From assembly GCF_032586155.1 (NCBI RefSeq), contig NZ_JAWHTC010000002.1:1173253-1237252 (forward strand): a DNA stretch of 64,000 nt, read 5' to 3'. Source of the DNA: JAWHTC01 sp032586155. Lineage in GTDB: Bacteria > Pseudomonadota > Alphaproteobacteria > Rhodobacterales > Rhodobacteraceae. The translations under genes and the position numbers were made by a program. How positions within the stretch are numbered: position 1 is the stretch's first letter; every line of letters begins with the position of its first letter. Under the pieces are notes generated by a model, which searched no databases, was not told the DNA's origin, and worked only from the letters and a program-made list of their open reading frames with translations. This document shows, in pieces, positions 1-9,037 of the stretch.

Positions 1-43
1 CTGCGCTAAGACGCCTGCGTTGAGTCGCAAGGAGACCCTAGAG

Positions 44-1066
44 ATGGGCTATAATGTCGTTGTCGTCGGTGCCACGGGGAACGTGGGCCGTGAAATGCTG
101 AACATTCTTGCCGAGCGTCAGTTCCCGGTCGAGAAGATTGTCGCGCTGGCCTCGCGCCGGAGCCTCGGCACCGAGGTGAGCTTTGGCGACAAGACATTGA
201 AGACCCAGGATCTGGATACGTTCGATTTTGACGGTTGGGATATGGCGCTGTTTGCTGTTGGGTCCGAAGCGACCAAAAAGTATGCGCCGGTGGCCGCCAA
301 GGCCGGTTGCACGGTGATCGATAACAGCTCGCTTTATCGTTACGACCCGGACATCCCGCTGATCGTTCCGGAAGTGAACCCCGAGGCGGTGCATGGCTAT
401 GCCAAGAAGAACATCATCGCCAACCCGAACTGTTCGACGGCGCAGATGGTCGTAGCGCTGAAGCCGTTGCATGACCGGGCCAAGATCAAGCGCGTCGTCG
501 TGTCGACCTACCAGTCGGTTTCCGGCGCGGGCAAGGAAGGCATTGACGAGCTGTGGGACCAGACCAAGTCGATGTACAACCCCACAGATGACAAGCCGGC
601 GAAGAAATTCACCAAGCAGATCGCCTTTAACGTCATTCCGCATATCGACGTCTTCATGGAAGACGGCTCGACCAAGGAAGAGTGGAAGATGGTGGCCGAG
701 ACCAAGAAGATCATTGATCCGGCGATCAAGGTCACCGCGACCTGCGTAAGGGTGCCGGTGTTCGTGGGCCACTCGGAAGCAGTGAACATCGAGTTTGACG
801 AATTCCTCGACGAAGACGAAGCGCGTGACATCCTGCGCGAGGCGCCGGGCATCATGGTGATCGATAAGCGTGAAGACGGGGGCTACGTGTCGCCGGTGGA
901 ATGTGTCGGTGATTTCGCCACCTTCATCAGCCGTATCCGCCAGGACAGCACCATCGAGAACGGTCTGAACCTGTGGTGCGTCAGCGACAACCTGCGCAAG
1001 GGTGCGGCACTGAACGCGGTGCAGATTGCCGAGCTTCTGGGCCGTGAGGTTTTGAAGAAGGGCTGA
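44..1066 (+). CDS. asd: Aspartate-semialdehyde dehydrogenase
   Basis: Predicted 340-residue cytoplasmic enzyme that reduces L-aspartyl-4-phosphate to aspartate semialdehyde with NADPH, the branch step to lysine/DAP, threonine and methionine. The N-terminus shows the Rossmann nucleotide-binding motif GATGNVGREM, and the catalytic cysteine lies in the segment NPNCSTAQMV, as in bacterial Asd. Length fits the family. The frame stays open upstream to a TTG at 20, but the ATG at 44 is chosen because AAGGAG lies at 29-34 with ideal spacing and the Rossmann strand then begins at once. It stands alone and is followed by a strong terminator. Confidence 0.95.
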   Translation: MGYNVVVVGATGNVGREMLNILAERQFPVEKIVALASRRSLGTEVSFGDKTLKTQDLDTFDFDGWDMALFAVGSEATKKYAPVAAKAGCTVIDNSSLYRYDPDIPLIVPEVNPEAVHGYAKKNIIANPNCSTAQMVVALKPLHDRAKIKRVVVSTYQSVSGAGKEGIDELWDQTKSMYNPTDDKPAKKFTKQIAFNVIPHIDVFMEDGSTKEEWKMVAETKKIIDPAIKVTATCVRVPVFVGHSEAVNIEFDEFLDEDEARDILREAPGIMVIDKREDGGYVSPVECVGDFATFISRIRQDSTIENGLNLWCVSDNLRKGAALNAVQIAELLGREVLKKG

Positions 1067-1087
1067 GACCTTTCAGAGATTTGAATG

Positions 1088-1120
1088 AGGCAGGGGTCGG
1101 AAACGGCTCCTGCCTTTTTT
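1088..1120 (+). terminator. Rho-independent terminator of asd
   Basis: AGGCAGG (1088-1094) pairs with CCTGCCT (1109-1115) and is followed by a T run, 22 bases after the asd stop codon. Confidence 0.75.
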
Positions 1121-1236
1121 CATGCGCTGGCGTTTTTTTGCCAAGGATCAAGGCGTGAGCCACGTCATAGAGGTAAGCTGCTTCCCATCGCGCGGGCGAT
1201 GGGATTTGATTGGAGCGTATCGCAGAGGAGATTTTC

Positions 1237-2871
1237 ATGCGCGTTTTGCCTTTGGTTCTGGCCTTTTTTCCGAGCGTCGTCCTGGCGGATGACATCACCC
1301 TGACAAGCAAGGTCACGGATGTGTTGATGTACCCCGAAGGGGCCAAGATCACTCGGGTGGTGCCATTCCAGGTGCCCGAGGGGCGGCATCAATTGCGGCT
1401 GATCGACCTGCCTGCGGGTACGCCGATGGAGGCGGTGCGAGTCAAGGTGAGCGGGGTTGCAATGGGGGCGGTAACGCTGCGCGACAACTACGTGCCACCC
1501 GCCGAGGACCGGGAAAGTGACGCGCTGAAGGCAGCGCGGGATGAGGTTGAGCGTCTGCAAGAGGCCGTGCGGGCCAAGGAGGATGCGGCAAAGGCCATTC
1601 GGGCGGCTGGTGAAGCGGCAGATACGCGGATCACCTTCCTGCGCCAGTTGGGCCAGGGGGAAGCGCTGAGCGGAGCCGGGACAGATGTGCTGCGCGATGT
1701 GTCGCGGATGGTGGGGGAAGAAACCCTTGCGGCGCGTCAGGCGGCGTTGTCGGCCGAGGGCGAGGCGCGCAAGGTGGATCGTGAGGTCGAGGATTTGCGC
1801 GAGGCGCTAGAGAAGGCGAAACAGGCGGTTCGGGCGTTGGTGCCGGAAAGCGAGGTCAGGAACCTTGTGGCCGTCGAGGTTGCGGCGGGGGCGGCAACCG
1901 AAGGCGTGATGGAGGTCAGCTATTACGATTGGCGGGCCAGTTGGATGCCGGTTTACGATGCGTATCTGGATCGCAAGGCCGGGCAGGTGACGCTGAAACG
2001 CGGGGTGCTGGTGGCACAGAATACCGGTGAGAACTGGCGGGACGTGACGCTGGAGATGTCGACAAACGCGCCTGAGGGCAAGGTGCAGCCGTCGCACCTG
2101 TGGCCCGACAAGCGCCGGATCACAGACCCGGAGAAGCAACGAGCGGTGATGACTAGCAAGCGCTACGACGAGGCCGAGATGGGAATGATGGCCGATCCGG
2201 TCATTGAAGCACCCGTGATTGTTGAAGAGGCTTCAGCTTCGGTCAGTTTTGACGGGCTGAGCGTGACCTATACCTATCCCGAGAAGATCAACCTTGCGTC
2301 CTCGGCGGATCATGTGCGGCTGGCGCTGGGCGAGTTGGGGTTTGATGCCGAAGTCAAGGCGCAGGCGGTGCCAAAATATGACGAAACCGCATTCCTGGTG
2401 GCCGAGTTCACCAATGACAGCCCGGAACTGATCCTGCCCAGCGAGGCGGTGCAGCTGTTCCGAGACGGTGCCTATGTCGGGCAGGTTGAGGCACACGAGC
2501 CGATCCCGACCGGGGCCGAGGCAATGCTGGCCTTCGGTCCGATCGAGGGGCTGCGCCTGACAAGGGTTGTGGATCGAAACCAGGGCGAGCGCGGTGTTCT
2601 GAGTACCTCGCACCAGATTGCCGAAAAGGTGCGGATCGAGGCCGAGAACCTGACTGGGGATACCTGGCCGATGCGGGTGATTGACCAGGTGCCATACTCG
2701 GAACAGGAGGATCTGGTGATCACCTGGAATGCCAAGCCACGCCCGGCTGAGCTGGACGTGGATGACGGCAAGGGGATCATGGCCTGGGAGGCCGAACTGG
2801 CACCCGGAAAGACCATGAAAATCGACCTGAACTACACCATTGATTGGCCGGACGGGAAAGTTCTGCGCTAG
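1237..2871 (+). CDS. DUF4139 domain protein with signal peptide
   Basis: 544-residue exported protein of the DUF4140/DUF4139 family (sometimes called mucoidy inhibitor A-like). Residues 1-17 form a signal peptide ending VVLA before DDITL. A beta-rich N-terminal DUF4140-like segment is followed by an Ala/Glu-rich coiled coil (about residues 85-205) and then the DUF4139 region with SYYDWRASWMPVYDA and NTGENWRDVTLEMST. The ATG at 1237 is preferred over an upstream TTG because it gives the signal peptide and has AGAGGAG just before it. Molecular function is not established for the family; an envelope role is likely from export. Confidence 0.8.
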   Translation: MRVLPLVLAFFPSVVLADDITLTSKVTDVLMYPEGAKITRVVPFQVPEGRHQLRLIDLPAGTPMEAVRVKVSGVAMGAVTLRDNYVPPAEDRESDALKAARDEVERLQEAVRAKEDAAKAIRAAGEAADTRITFLRQLGQGEALSGAGTDVLRDVSRMVGEETLAARQAALSAEGEARKVDREVEDLREALEKAKQAVRALVPESEVRNLVAVEVAAGAATEGVMEVSYYDWRASWMPVYDAYLDRKAGQVTLKRGVLVAQNTGENWRDVTLEMSTNAPEGKVQPSHLWPDKRRITDPEKQRAVMTSKRYDEAEMGMMADPVIEAPVIVEEASASVSFDGLSVTYTYPEKINLASSADHVRLALGELGFDAEVKAQAVPKYDETAFLVAEFTNDSPELILPSEAVQLFRDGAYVGQVEAHEPIPTGAEAMLAFGPIEGLRLTRVVDRNQGERGVLSTSHQIAEKVRIEAENLTGDTWPMRVIDQVPYSEQEDLVITWNAKPRPAELDVDDGKGIMAWEAELAPGKTMKIDLNYTIDWPDGKVLR

Positions 2872-2877
2872 GTCACA

Positions 2878-2918
2878 CTGGGTACGGTGGGTACGGTGGG
2901 TTTGCACCGACCCTACGG
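2878..2918. repeat. Short intergenic hairpin repeat (REP-like), copy 1
   Basis: Tandem GGGTACGGT units followed by GGTGGGT, a short loop, ACCGACCC and a CCCTACGG tail. The same GC-rich hairpin plus tail pattern recurs at 11377-11407 and 13476-13500. It resembles dispersed intergenic hairpin repeats of proteobacteria; family assignment is inference. Confidence 0.45.
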
Positions 2919-2921
2919 GAT

Positions 2922-2950
2922 ACGGGGCGGTCGATTGGCCGCCCCGTTTT
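2922..2950. terminator. Bidirectional terminator between convergent genes
   Basis: ACGGGGCGG (2922-2930) and CCGCCCCGT (2939-2947) form a 9-bp perfect stem followed by TTT. It sits between the DUF4139 gene and the convergent carbonic anhydrase gene and could serve both. Confidence 0.65.
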
Positions 2951-2954
2951 CGTA

Positions 2955-3602
2955 TCAGACCGCTGCGAAGCCGCCGGTTTCGGGCAGGTACTGTTCAATC
3001 GCGCCTTCGCCGATGTCGTGCCACAGACCGTGCAGCGACAGGCGCCCGCTTTCCACGGCTTCGGTAACGAAGGGGAAGGTCATCAGGTTTTCGAGGCTGA
3101 CGATCACCGCCTGTTTTTCCAGTGCGCCGCCCTGGTCTTCGCCGGGCAGGTCCTTGACCCGGTCATACCCGGGGCGCAGGATGTCCATCCAGCGGCCGAC
3201 GAAGCTTGATTTTTCTTCCAATGCCGGGGCGTTGCCGGTGCACATGTCAAGACAGCCCTGAACCCCGCCACAGCTAGAGTGACCCATGACGATGACATGG
3301 GCGACCTTGAGCGCAGTCACGGCATATTCCACCGCGGCCGAGGTGCCGTGCTGGGCACCGTCGGGTTTGTAGGGTGGTACGAGGCTGGCGATGTTGCGGT
3401 GAATGAAGAACTCGCCCTGGTCGGCGCCAAAGATTGCGGTGACGTGCACGCGGCTGTCGCAACACGAGATGATCATGGCACGGGGGTGCTGACCCTCGTC
3501 GGCAAGGCGGTGATACCAGGCTTCGTTGTTCTTGTAGGTGGTTGCCTTCCAACCCGCATAGCGTTGAACCAGATAGGATGGCAGGGGCTTGGCCAATTGC
3601 AT
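2955..3602 (-). CDS. Beta-class carbonic anhydrase
   Basis: 215-residue cytoplasmic zinc enzyme interconverting CO2 and bicarbonate. The beta-class zinc site is visible: CxDSR (in ISCCDSRVH) and HxxC (in MGHSSCGG), with a conserved GTSAAVEYAV helix between them. Length is typical. The start ATG has AAGGAG 7 bases upstream. Convergent with the DUF4139 gene. Likely supplies bicarbonate for carboxylations; a can versus cynT type cannot be decided from sequence alone. Confidence 0.93.
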   Translation of the reverse strand: MQLAKPLPSYLVQRYAGWKATTYKNNEAWYHRLADEGQHPRAMIISCCDSRVHVTAIFGADQGEFFIHRNIASLVPPYKPDGAQHGTSAAVEYAVTALKVAHVIVMGHSSCGGVQGCLDMCTGNAPALEEKSSFVGRWMDILRPGYDRVKDLPGEDQGGALEKQAVIVSLENLMTFPFVTEAVESGRLSLHGLWHDIGEGAIEQYLPETGGFAAV

Positions 3603-3760
3603 GTCGACTCCTTGGGCGTGGACTTAAGTCTGGCGCGACAGATAGCCAAAAATTGCGGAGATTTCGAGAGAAAAGACCGCCCCGCCCTAACCTTTTAGAG
3701 AGGTCTTTGGCCCCACGATGCGCCAATGCCGTGGGGGCAGTGAATGGAAAGGGTGAGATC

Positions 3761-4141
3761 GTGGATGTGGTGACCATTCTGGCGCAGAATGAACCGGTTC
3801 GGGTGGACGCGGAAACGCTTGAAGGGCTGTACCGGCAATTGGGCGACATCAATGCCGAGGACATTGTGTGCCGCGCGATGGAGGAGCTTGCCGTCAAGCT
3901 GGCCCAGGTCGAACGGTTTTACCGCGAAGGCCGGTTCGGCGATATTCGCAAGGCGGCGCGGATGATCGTGGCCATTGCCGAGCAGATCGGAATGAAGCTG
4001 TTGGCGCGGGTGGCGGGTGATTTGAAGGCCTGTATCGACATGGGGGACGAGATTGCGCTGGCTGCCGTTCTGGCGCGGTTGATCCGCACCGGCGAGAGGT
4101 CATTGACCGAGATTTGGGATTTGCAAGACCTGTCGATCTGA
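3761..4141 (+). CDS. Conserved small helical protein, unknown function
   Basis: 126-residue, probably all-helical protein (VDAETLEGLYRQLGD, MEELAVKLAQVERFYREG, ARMIVAIAEQIGMKLLARV) with no signal peptide or membrane span. The frame is open from 3542, but that part overlaps the carbonic anhydrase gene antisense and has poor coding character. The GTG at 3761 follows GGAAAGGGTGAG and is the best-supported start; a GTG at 3740 is the alternative. The four-helix look recalls HPt-like bundles, but I see no phospho-acceptor motif, so I assign no function. Confidence 0.7.
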   Translation: MDVVTILAQNEPVRVDAETLEGLYRQLGDINAEDIVCRAMEELAVKLAQVERFYREGRFGDIRKAARMIVAIAEQIGMKLLARVAGDLKACIDMGDEIALAAVLARLIRTGERSLTEIWDLQDLSI

Positions 4142-4247
4142 GCGGCGCGCGGGGGGTGATCGGCTGAAGTCGTACGTCATGCGGCTCTGTCTGTGTTTGG
4201 CTCATGGTTTGGAACAGGCGACCGCATCGTCTAACCCAGCTTCGCTG

Positions 4248-5338
4248 CTATAGGCGCACGGATTTGTAGGGAACCCCTTCCAGCGTGCTATACGTTCTAA
4301 GGCCGTGCTGCTCGAGCGCTTCAAGAGTTTTCATTGGCAATTCCCCCTCAACGGTGACAACGATTTCGTGCCGGTCTTCCGTGAAGCGAACGACAACGTC
4401 ATCGATAAGGATCCGATGGGTTTTGTGGTCTTCGGAGGCGGTGTCAGGTTCGATCTTGCGATGCGGGATTGGGGGTGAAAACCGCCCTTCGAACAATTCG
4501 ACATCTACTATGAGGCCACGTTCTTCAAATTCGGTGCGATAACGCTCGGCTATCGTGCTTTTGCGCGAAGAACGGTTTGCGCGCGCGACCTGCTCGATCC
4601 CCCACAGGTCATTGTAGCTTTCGTCTTCTCGCAGCAAAATCCAACGTTGAAATGGTTTGGTCTCGATGAACTCCCAAGACATCTTTGCAAGATCGAACTC
4701 CCAAGTTGTCAGGTTCTCGACCGTTCTGTCTGTGGGTTGATGTGTCACCTGACCTTCGGTGCAAATCAGTCTGGCACCGCCACGCGCACATTCGGCCTTG
4801 TGGTCGTAGAGCCATGGCGGCGCGTCCCCTTGAGTTGCCACGGGGTGAATGGAGAAATCGGAAAGCCGGAGGCGAAAAACCAGGGTGTCGTTGTGGTCTC
4901 GGTCATCTGGATGGCGCAGCCCGCCGATGATGATTATCTCGTTGCCCCACAGCGTTGCGCTGTGAAAATCGGTTGGTGGGAAGATATCGGTTGGGTAGCC
5001 GTAGAGCTCAATAGAAGCATCAGGCCTTACGGCAACAACATCATTGTAGATGTAAAAGTCGGGGTCATAATGGTCTTCGTGTTCCCCCCAATGTAAATGC
5101 GTGTTCCATCGGGAAGGTGCGTTTCCGACTGACCAAAGCGGTCAAAACACCATCCTGGGGATTGCTTTTCGCCGGAGCCTGCCGCCTTGTGCGCCGCATG
5201 GGGCCAAGCTCGTGTCTGAACGAGCCATGACCAAACATCATTGGTCTGATTTTCAGGGTTTGATTTGCCTCTTCTGGGCAGGTGCCAGTTGTTGAACTGG
5301 GCCACCACCTCAGGCGGTGCTTGAAGCTTTGTTTTCAT
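4248..5338 (-). pseudogene. Kelch-like protein gene with a one-base frameshift
   Basis: Two minus-strand open frames (5338 to about 5090, then about 5085 to 4248) read as one protein of about 363 residues if a run of six G at 5084-5089 is given a seventh G. The repaired text runs from DGTRIYIGG into EHEDHYDPDFYIYNDV with no stops, then ATLWGNEIIIIGGLRHPDD, giving two kelch-like GG-x-YxYND/GG units. The second frame alone would have to start at an internal GTG (4841) without a clear ribosome site. Either a real frameshift mutation, homopolymer slippage, or a sequencing indel. Function unknown; kelch-type beta-propeller folding is inference. Confidence 0.7.
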
Positions 5339-5538
5339 TGCAGCGTCGGCTCTGCCGACCGGGTTGCTTACTATGTGGAACCTTTATTACGAGGTTTTCC
5401 GACCACATCCAACAGGGTTCCAACCGTGCCCGGCGCAGACGAGCACGCCAAAGCGGTGGTATGCGTAACTGTCGGGGTTGCAGGCCGCGCGGATCGGGAT
5501 AGGCTGCGCGGGACAATTGCCAATGCGGAGCACGCCCC

Positions 5539-6948
5539 ATGTCCTCGACCGATACCAAGCCGAGCCCGATGAAGTTTGCCGATGGCGCCGATGGGGCGAT
5601 CCCGCTGCGCCTGTTGGCGAAGGACGCTTTGGAGGGGTGGCTTGAGGAGCAGCCCGAGCGGGTGGCAAGCTGGGTTCGGGCATCAGGGTTCGAGGCCAAG
5701 CTTGGTCAGGCGCTGGTGATCCCGGGTGAGGATGGGGCGCCGGAGGCGGCGCTGGCCGGTTTTGGGGATGACAAGACCCGGGCGCGCGGGCGGTTTCATC
5801 TGGCAGGTGCGGCGGCGAAACTGCCCGAAGGGGTGTATGCGCTGAGCAGTGATCTGGAGGGGTCGGCGCTGGAGGTTGAGGCGCTGGGTTGGTTATTGGC
5901 GGGTTACGCGTTTGACCGCTATGCCAAGGCCAGCGGGATCAAGGCGCGGCTGGTGGCACCAGAAGGGGTGGATGCCGCCAAGATCGAGGCGATTGCGAAA
6001 GGCGAGGCATTGACCCGGGACCTGATCAATACACCGGCGAGTGATATGGGACCGGTGGCGCTCGAGGCGGCCTGTGTCGACCTGGCGGGGCGGTTCGGGG
6101 CCGAGATTTCGGTGATCCGGGGCGAGGCGTTGTTGGAGGAAAACTTTCCGATGATCCACGCGGTGGGTCGGGCGAGTGTCCAGGTGCCACGGTTGATTGA
6201 CATGAGCTGGGGTGACAAGGGGCCCAAGCTGACTCTTGTGGGCAAGGGGGTGTGTTTCGATACCGGGGGGCTGAACCTGAAACCCGGTGCCAGCATGGGG
6301 CTGATGAAGAAGGACATGGGTGGGGCAGCCACGGTAATGGGCCTCGCGCATATGATCATGGCGCTGGGGGTGCCGGTGCAATTGCGGGTGCTGATCCCGG
6401 CGGTCGAGAACGCGGTGAGCGGCGATGCGTTCCGGCCCGGGGATATAATGGCCAGTCGCAAGGGACTGTCGGTCGAGATCAACAACACCGATGCCGAGGG
6501 TCGGTTGGTGCTGGGCGATGCGCTGGCACTGGGGGCCGAGGATGGGCCGGACCTGATGATTTCGATGGCGACGCTGACCGGCGCGGCGCGGGTGGCCGTG
6601 GGGCCGGATCTGTCGCCCTATTATAGCGACGATACAGGGGTTGTGGCCGCGCTGGAGGGGGCGGCGATCCGGGTGGCCGATCCGGTTTGGCGGATGCCGT
6701 TCTGGAACCCCTACGAGGCGATGATCGAGCCTGGGATCGCCGATCTGGACAATGCGCCAAAGGGCGGATTTGCCGGGTCGATCACCGCGGCACTGTTCCT
6801 GCGGCGGTTTGCGGGGGACAAGGCGCGCTATACCCATTTCGACATCTACGGCTGGAACCCAACGGCCAAGCCGGGGCGTCCCAAGGGCGGTGTCGGCATG
6901 GGTGCGCGGGCGGTGCTTGAGGCGCTGCCGGGGATGTTGGACCTGTGA
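5539..6948 (+). CDS. Leucyl aminopeptidase family (M17) metallopeptidase
   Basis: 469-residue cytosolic aminopeptidase releasing N-terminal residues from peptides, using two metal ions. The M17 signature NTDAEGRL is at residues 316-323 and the metal/active-site block VGKGVCFDTGGLNLKP lies about 75 residues earlier; KKDMGGAA follows. Start ATG preceded by GCGGAG. Its stop overlaps the GTG start of the NlpC/P60 gene, and that gene overlaps the ureohydrolase gene, so the three are probably co-translated. Closer to the short PepA/PepB-like branch than to classical 500-residue PepA. Confidence 0.92.
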   Translation: MSSTDTKPSPMKFADGADGAIPLRLLAKDALEGWLEEQPERVASWVRASGFEAKLGQALVIPGEDGAPEAALAGFGDDKTRARGRFHLAGAAAKLPEGVYALSSDLEGSALEVEALGWLLAGYAFDRYAKASGIKARLVAPEGVDAAKIEAIAKGEALTRDLINTPASDMGPVALEAACVDLAGRFGAEISVIRGEALLEENFPMIHAVGRASVQVPRLIDMSWGDKGPKLTLVGKGVCFDTGGLNLKPGASMGLMKKDMGGAATVMGLAHMIMALGVPVQLRVLIPAVENAVSGDAFRPGDIMASRKGLSVEINNTDAEGRLVLGDALALGAEDGPDLMISMATLTGAARVAVGPDLSPYYSDDTGVVAALEGAAIRVADPVWRMPFWNPYEAMIEPGIADLDNAPKGGFAGSITAALFLRRFAGDKARYTHFDIYGWNPTAKPGRPKGGVGMGARAVLEALPGMLDL

Positions 6949-7850
6949 TCGACCGGCGGTTGCATTTCGCCAACGAGCGGGTGGCACATGACTCGCTGAA
7001 GGGTCAGGTTGAGGCCGATACCTTTGTTGATGGGCATCTTGAAACAGTCGCCGTGATCTGTGCCGACATCATGGCCAAGCCGGACATCAACGGCGAGAGA
7101 ATCGACCGTCAACTGCTTTTGGGTGAATGGGTCAGAGTGCTTGAGCACCACAAGGGCCACGCTTTTGTACGGTCCGAAAAGGATGGCTATGTCGGTTGGG
7201 TCAGCGCATTTGATTTGACTGAACACGCCTTGCAATCCCCAACCCATGTCGTAGCCAGCCGATCAACGCACCTCTACAAGCATCCGGACATGAAACTATC
7301 TCGGTGCGCTTGGGCGATCAGTCATGGCTGTCGCTTGACTGTGGCTGAGGACAATGGGCGTTTCGCGAAAATACAGATGCCATGCCGGATAGATGACTCG
7401 ACATGTGATGGGCCTTACAAAACCCGCTTTGTTCCAATTCAACATCTTCGCCCGATTTCCCAATTGGACGTTGACCCTATCGCGGTTGCCGAACTTTACC
7501 TTGGCGCACCCTATCTTTGGGGCGGAAACAGTGCCTTCGGGATTGATTGCTCGGGGCTAGTGCAGGCGGCTTTGCTGGCCTGTGGCATTGCCTGTCCCGG
7601 GGACAGCGACATGCAGGAGGCCGAGCTGGGTCGTCCGTTGGCCGAGGATGAGCCGTTGCAACGTGGCGATCTTTTGTTCTGGAAAGGCCACGTCGCGATG
7701 GTGGTGGATAACGAGAGGCTGATCCACGCCAATGCCCACCACATGGCGGTGGCCTATGAAGGGATCGACGAGGCCATCGCCCGGATCGAACGGCAGGGCG
7801 ACGGGCCAGTGACATCAAGGAAGAGACTGGAGGGTTTGGGCCATGAGTGA
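6945..7850 (+). CDS. NlpC/P60 peptidase with SH3-like N-terminus
   Basis: 301-residue protein. The N-terminal two thirds look like bacterial SH3 repeats (LLLGEWVRVLEHHKGHAFVRS and VASRSTHLYKHPD). The C-terminal NlpC/P60 domain has the catalytic cysteine in FGIDCSGLVQAAL and histidines in FWKGHVAMVVD and LIHANAH. The family cleaves gamma-D-glutamyl-diaminopimelate bonds in murein peptides, so recycling of cell-wall peptides fits with the upstream aminopeptidase (inference). No signal peptide is seen, so cytoplasmic. GTG start overlaps the upstream stop by 4 bases. Confidence 0.88.
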   Translation: MIDRRLHFANERVAHDSLKGQVEADTFVDGHLETVAVICADIMAKPDINGERIDRQLLLGEWVRVLEHHKGHAFVRSEKDGYVGWVSAFDLTEHALQSPTHVVASRSTHLYKHPDMKLSRCAWAISHGCRLTVAEDNGRFAKIQMPCRIDDSTCDGPYKTRFVPIQHLRPISQLDVDPIAVAELYLGAPYLWGGNSAFGIDCSGLVQAALLACGIACPGDSDMQEAELGRPLAEDEPLQRGDLLFWKGHVAMVVDNERLIHANAHHMAVAYEGIDEAIARIERQGDGPVTSRKRLEGLGHE

Positions 7851-8808
7851 CGTGTTTTTTCACCCGGTGAGCGGGTTCGACCTGCCTCGGTTTGCCGGCA
7901 TTCCGACCTTCATGCGGCTGCCGCATGTGCCACCCGGGCACGAACGGTTCGGGGACGTGCAGGTCGGGCTGATCGGCGTGCCTTGGGATAGCGGCACCAC
8001 CAACCGGCCCGGGCCACGGCATGGGCCACGACAGTTGCGCGATGCCTCGACCATGATCCGGGCCGAGCATCCGGTCAGCGGGGTCAGACCGTTCGAGACG
8101 GTGAATTGTGCCGACCTGGGCGACGTGGGGCCGAACCCAGCGGACATTCAGGACAGCATGCAGCGGATCACGGCGTTTTATCGTGAGGTTGTCGCGGCGG
8201 GGATCGTGCCGCTGACCGGCGGCGGCGATCACCTCTCAAGCCTGCCAATCCTGCGGGCGGTGGCGGCGAGCGGCCCGGTGGGGATGGTGCATTTCGACAG
8301 CCACACCGACCTCTACCATTCCTATTTCGACGGGACGATGTACACCCATGGCACACCATTCCGCCGGGCCGTTGAAGAAGAGCTTCTGGACCCTGCGCGG
8401 GTTGTGCAGATCGGTATTCGCGGAACGATGTATGACCATGAGGATATGGACTTTGCCCAATCGGTCGGCATCCGGATCATCACGATTGACGAGTTCCATG
8501 CCCGTGGTGTGGCGGACGTGATGGCCGAGGCGCGCGAAATCGTGGGCAAAGGGGATACCTATGTGTCCTACGATATCGATTTCGTCGATCCCACCTTTGC
8601 GCCGGGCACTGGCACGCCCGAGGTTGGTGGCCCGAACTCCTATCAGGCGCTGCAGGTGGTGCGGGAGTTGGCGGGCGTGAAGATTGTCGGTGCTGACTTG
8701 GTTGAGGTGTCACCGCCGTTTGATCCGTCCGGCGGGACTGCGTTTCTGGGTGTGTCGATCATGTTCGAGATGCTGTGCCAGATGGCTGCACAAGTTCAGG
8801 GTGGATAG
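7843..8808 (+). CDS. Agmatinase/guanidino-acid ureohydrolase (arginase family)
   Basis: 321-residue binuclear manganese hydrolase that releases urea from a guanidino compound. Metal-binding motifs are visible: GGGDH, HFDSHTD and SYDIDFVDPTFAPGTGTPE. The last is the ureohydrolase signature of the agmatinase/guanidinobutyrase branch rather than true arginase. Substrate (agmatine, guanidinobutyrate or guanidinopropionate) cannot be fixed from sequence. The ATG overlaps the NlpC/P60 stop by 8 bases, with GGAGGG upstream. Confidence 0.88.
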   Translation: MSDVFFHPVSGFDLPRFAGIPTFMRLPHVPPGHERFGDVQVGLIGVPWDSGTTNRPGPRHGPRQLRDASTMIRAEHPVSGVRPFETVNCADLGDVGPNPADIQDSMQRITAFYREVVAAGIVPLTGGGDHLSSLPILRAVAASGPVGMVHFDSHTDLYHSYFDGTMYTHGTPFRRAVEEELLDPARVVQIGIRGTMYDHEDMDFAQSVGIRIITIDEFHARGVADVMAEAREIVGKGDTYVSYDIDFVDPTFAPGTGTPEVGGPNSYQALQVVRELAGVKIVGADLVEVSPPFDPSGGTAFLGVSIMFEMLCQMAAQVQGG

Positions 8809-9037
8809 AGGGTACGCCGCCTGGCGGCAGCTCCCGCCCGCCCTCCTGGCTTTCATCAGGGGACGTGAGCGACGCACCTCGAATGATTTCGCATTTGGCA
8901 GGGTCGGAATACGTATTCGAGCGGCCAGGCAGGTGCGATGCATTCAGTTGAAACGAAACGTTGATGTGCGCCACGCGCAAGCGAGGTGCCTGCAGATACC
9001 ATGTGGCCCTGAGCGAAGCCGAAGGCGGCGCAAAACC

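Noticed and set aside
38..772. 244-codon minus-strand frame opposite asd
   Set aside because: Shadow of a clear core enzyme gene; no independent support.
5893..6987. 364-codon minus-strand frame opposite the M17 aminopeptidase
   Set aside because: Complete overlap with a gene bearing the NTDAEGRL signature; His/Arg/Pro-rich shadow.
8809..9037. Possible small gene or structured RNA between the ureohydrolase and TetR genes
   Set aside because: Only short frames overlapping one another and a tight GCCGCC/GGCGGC pair with a one-base gap; nothing specific enough to call.
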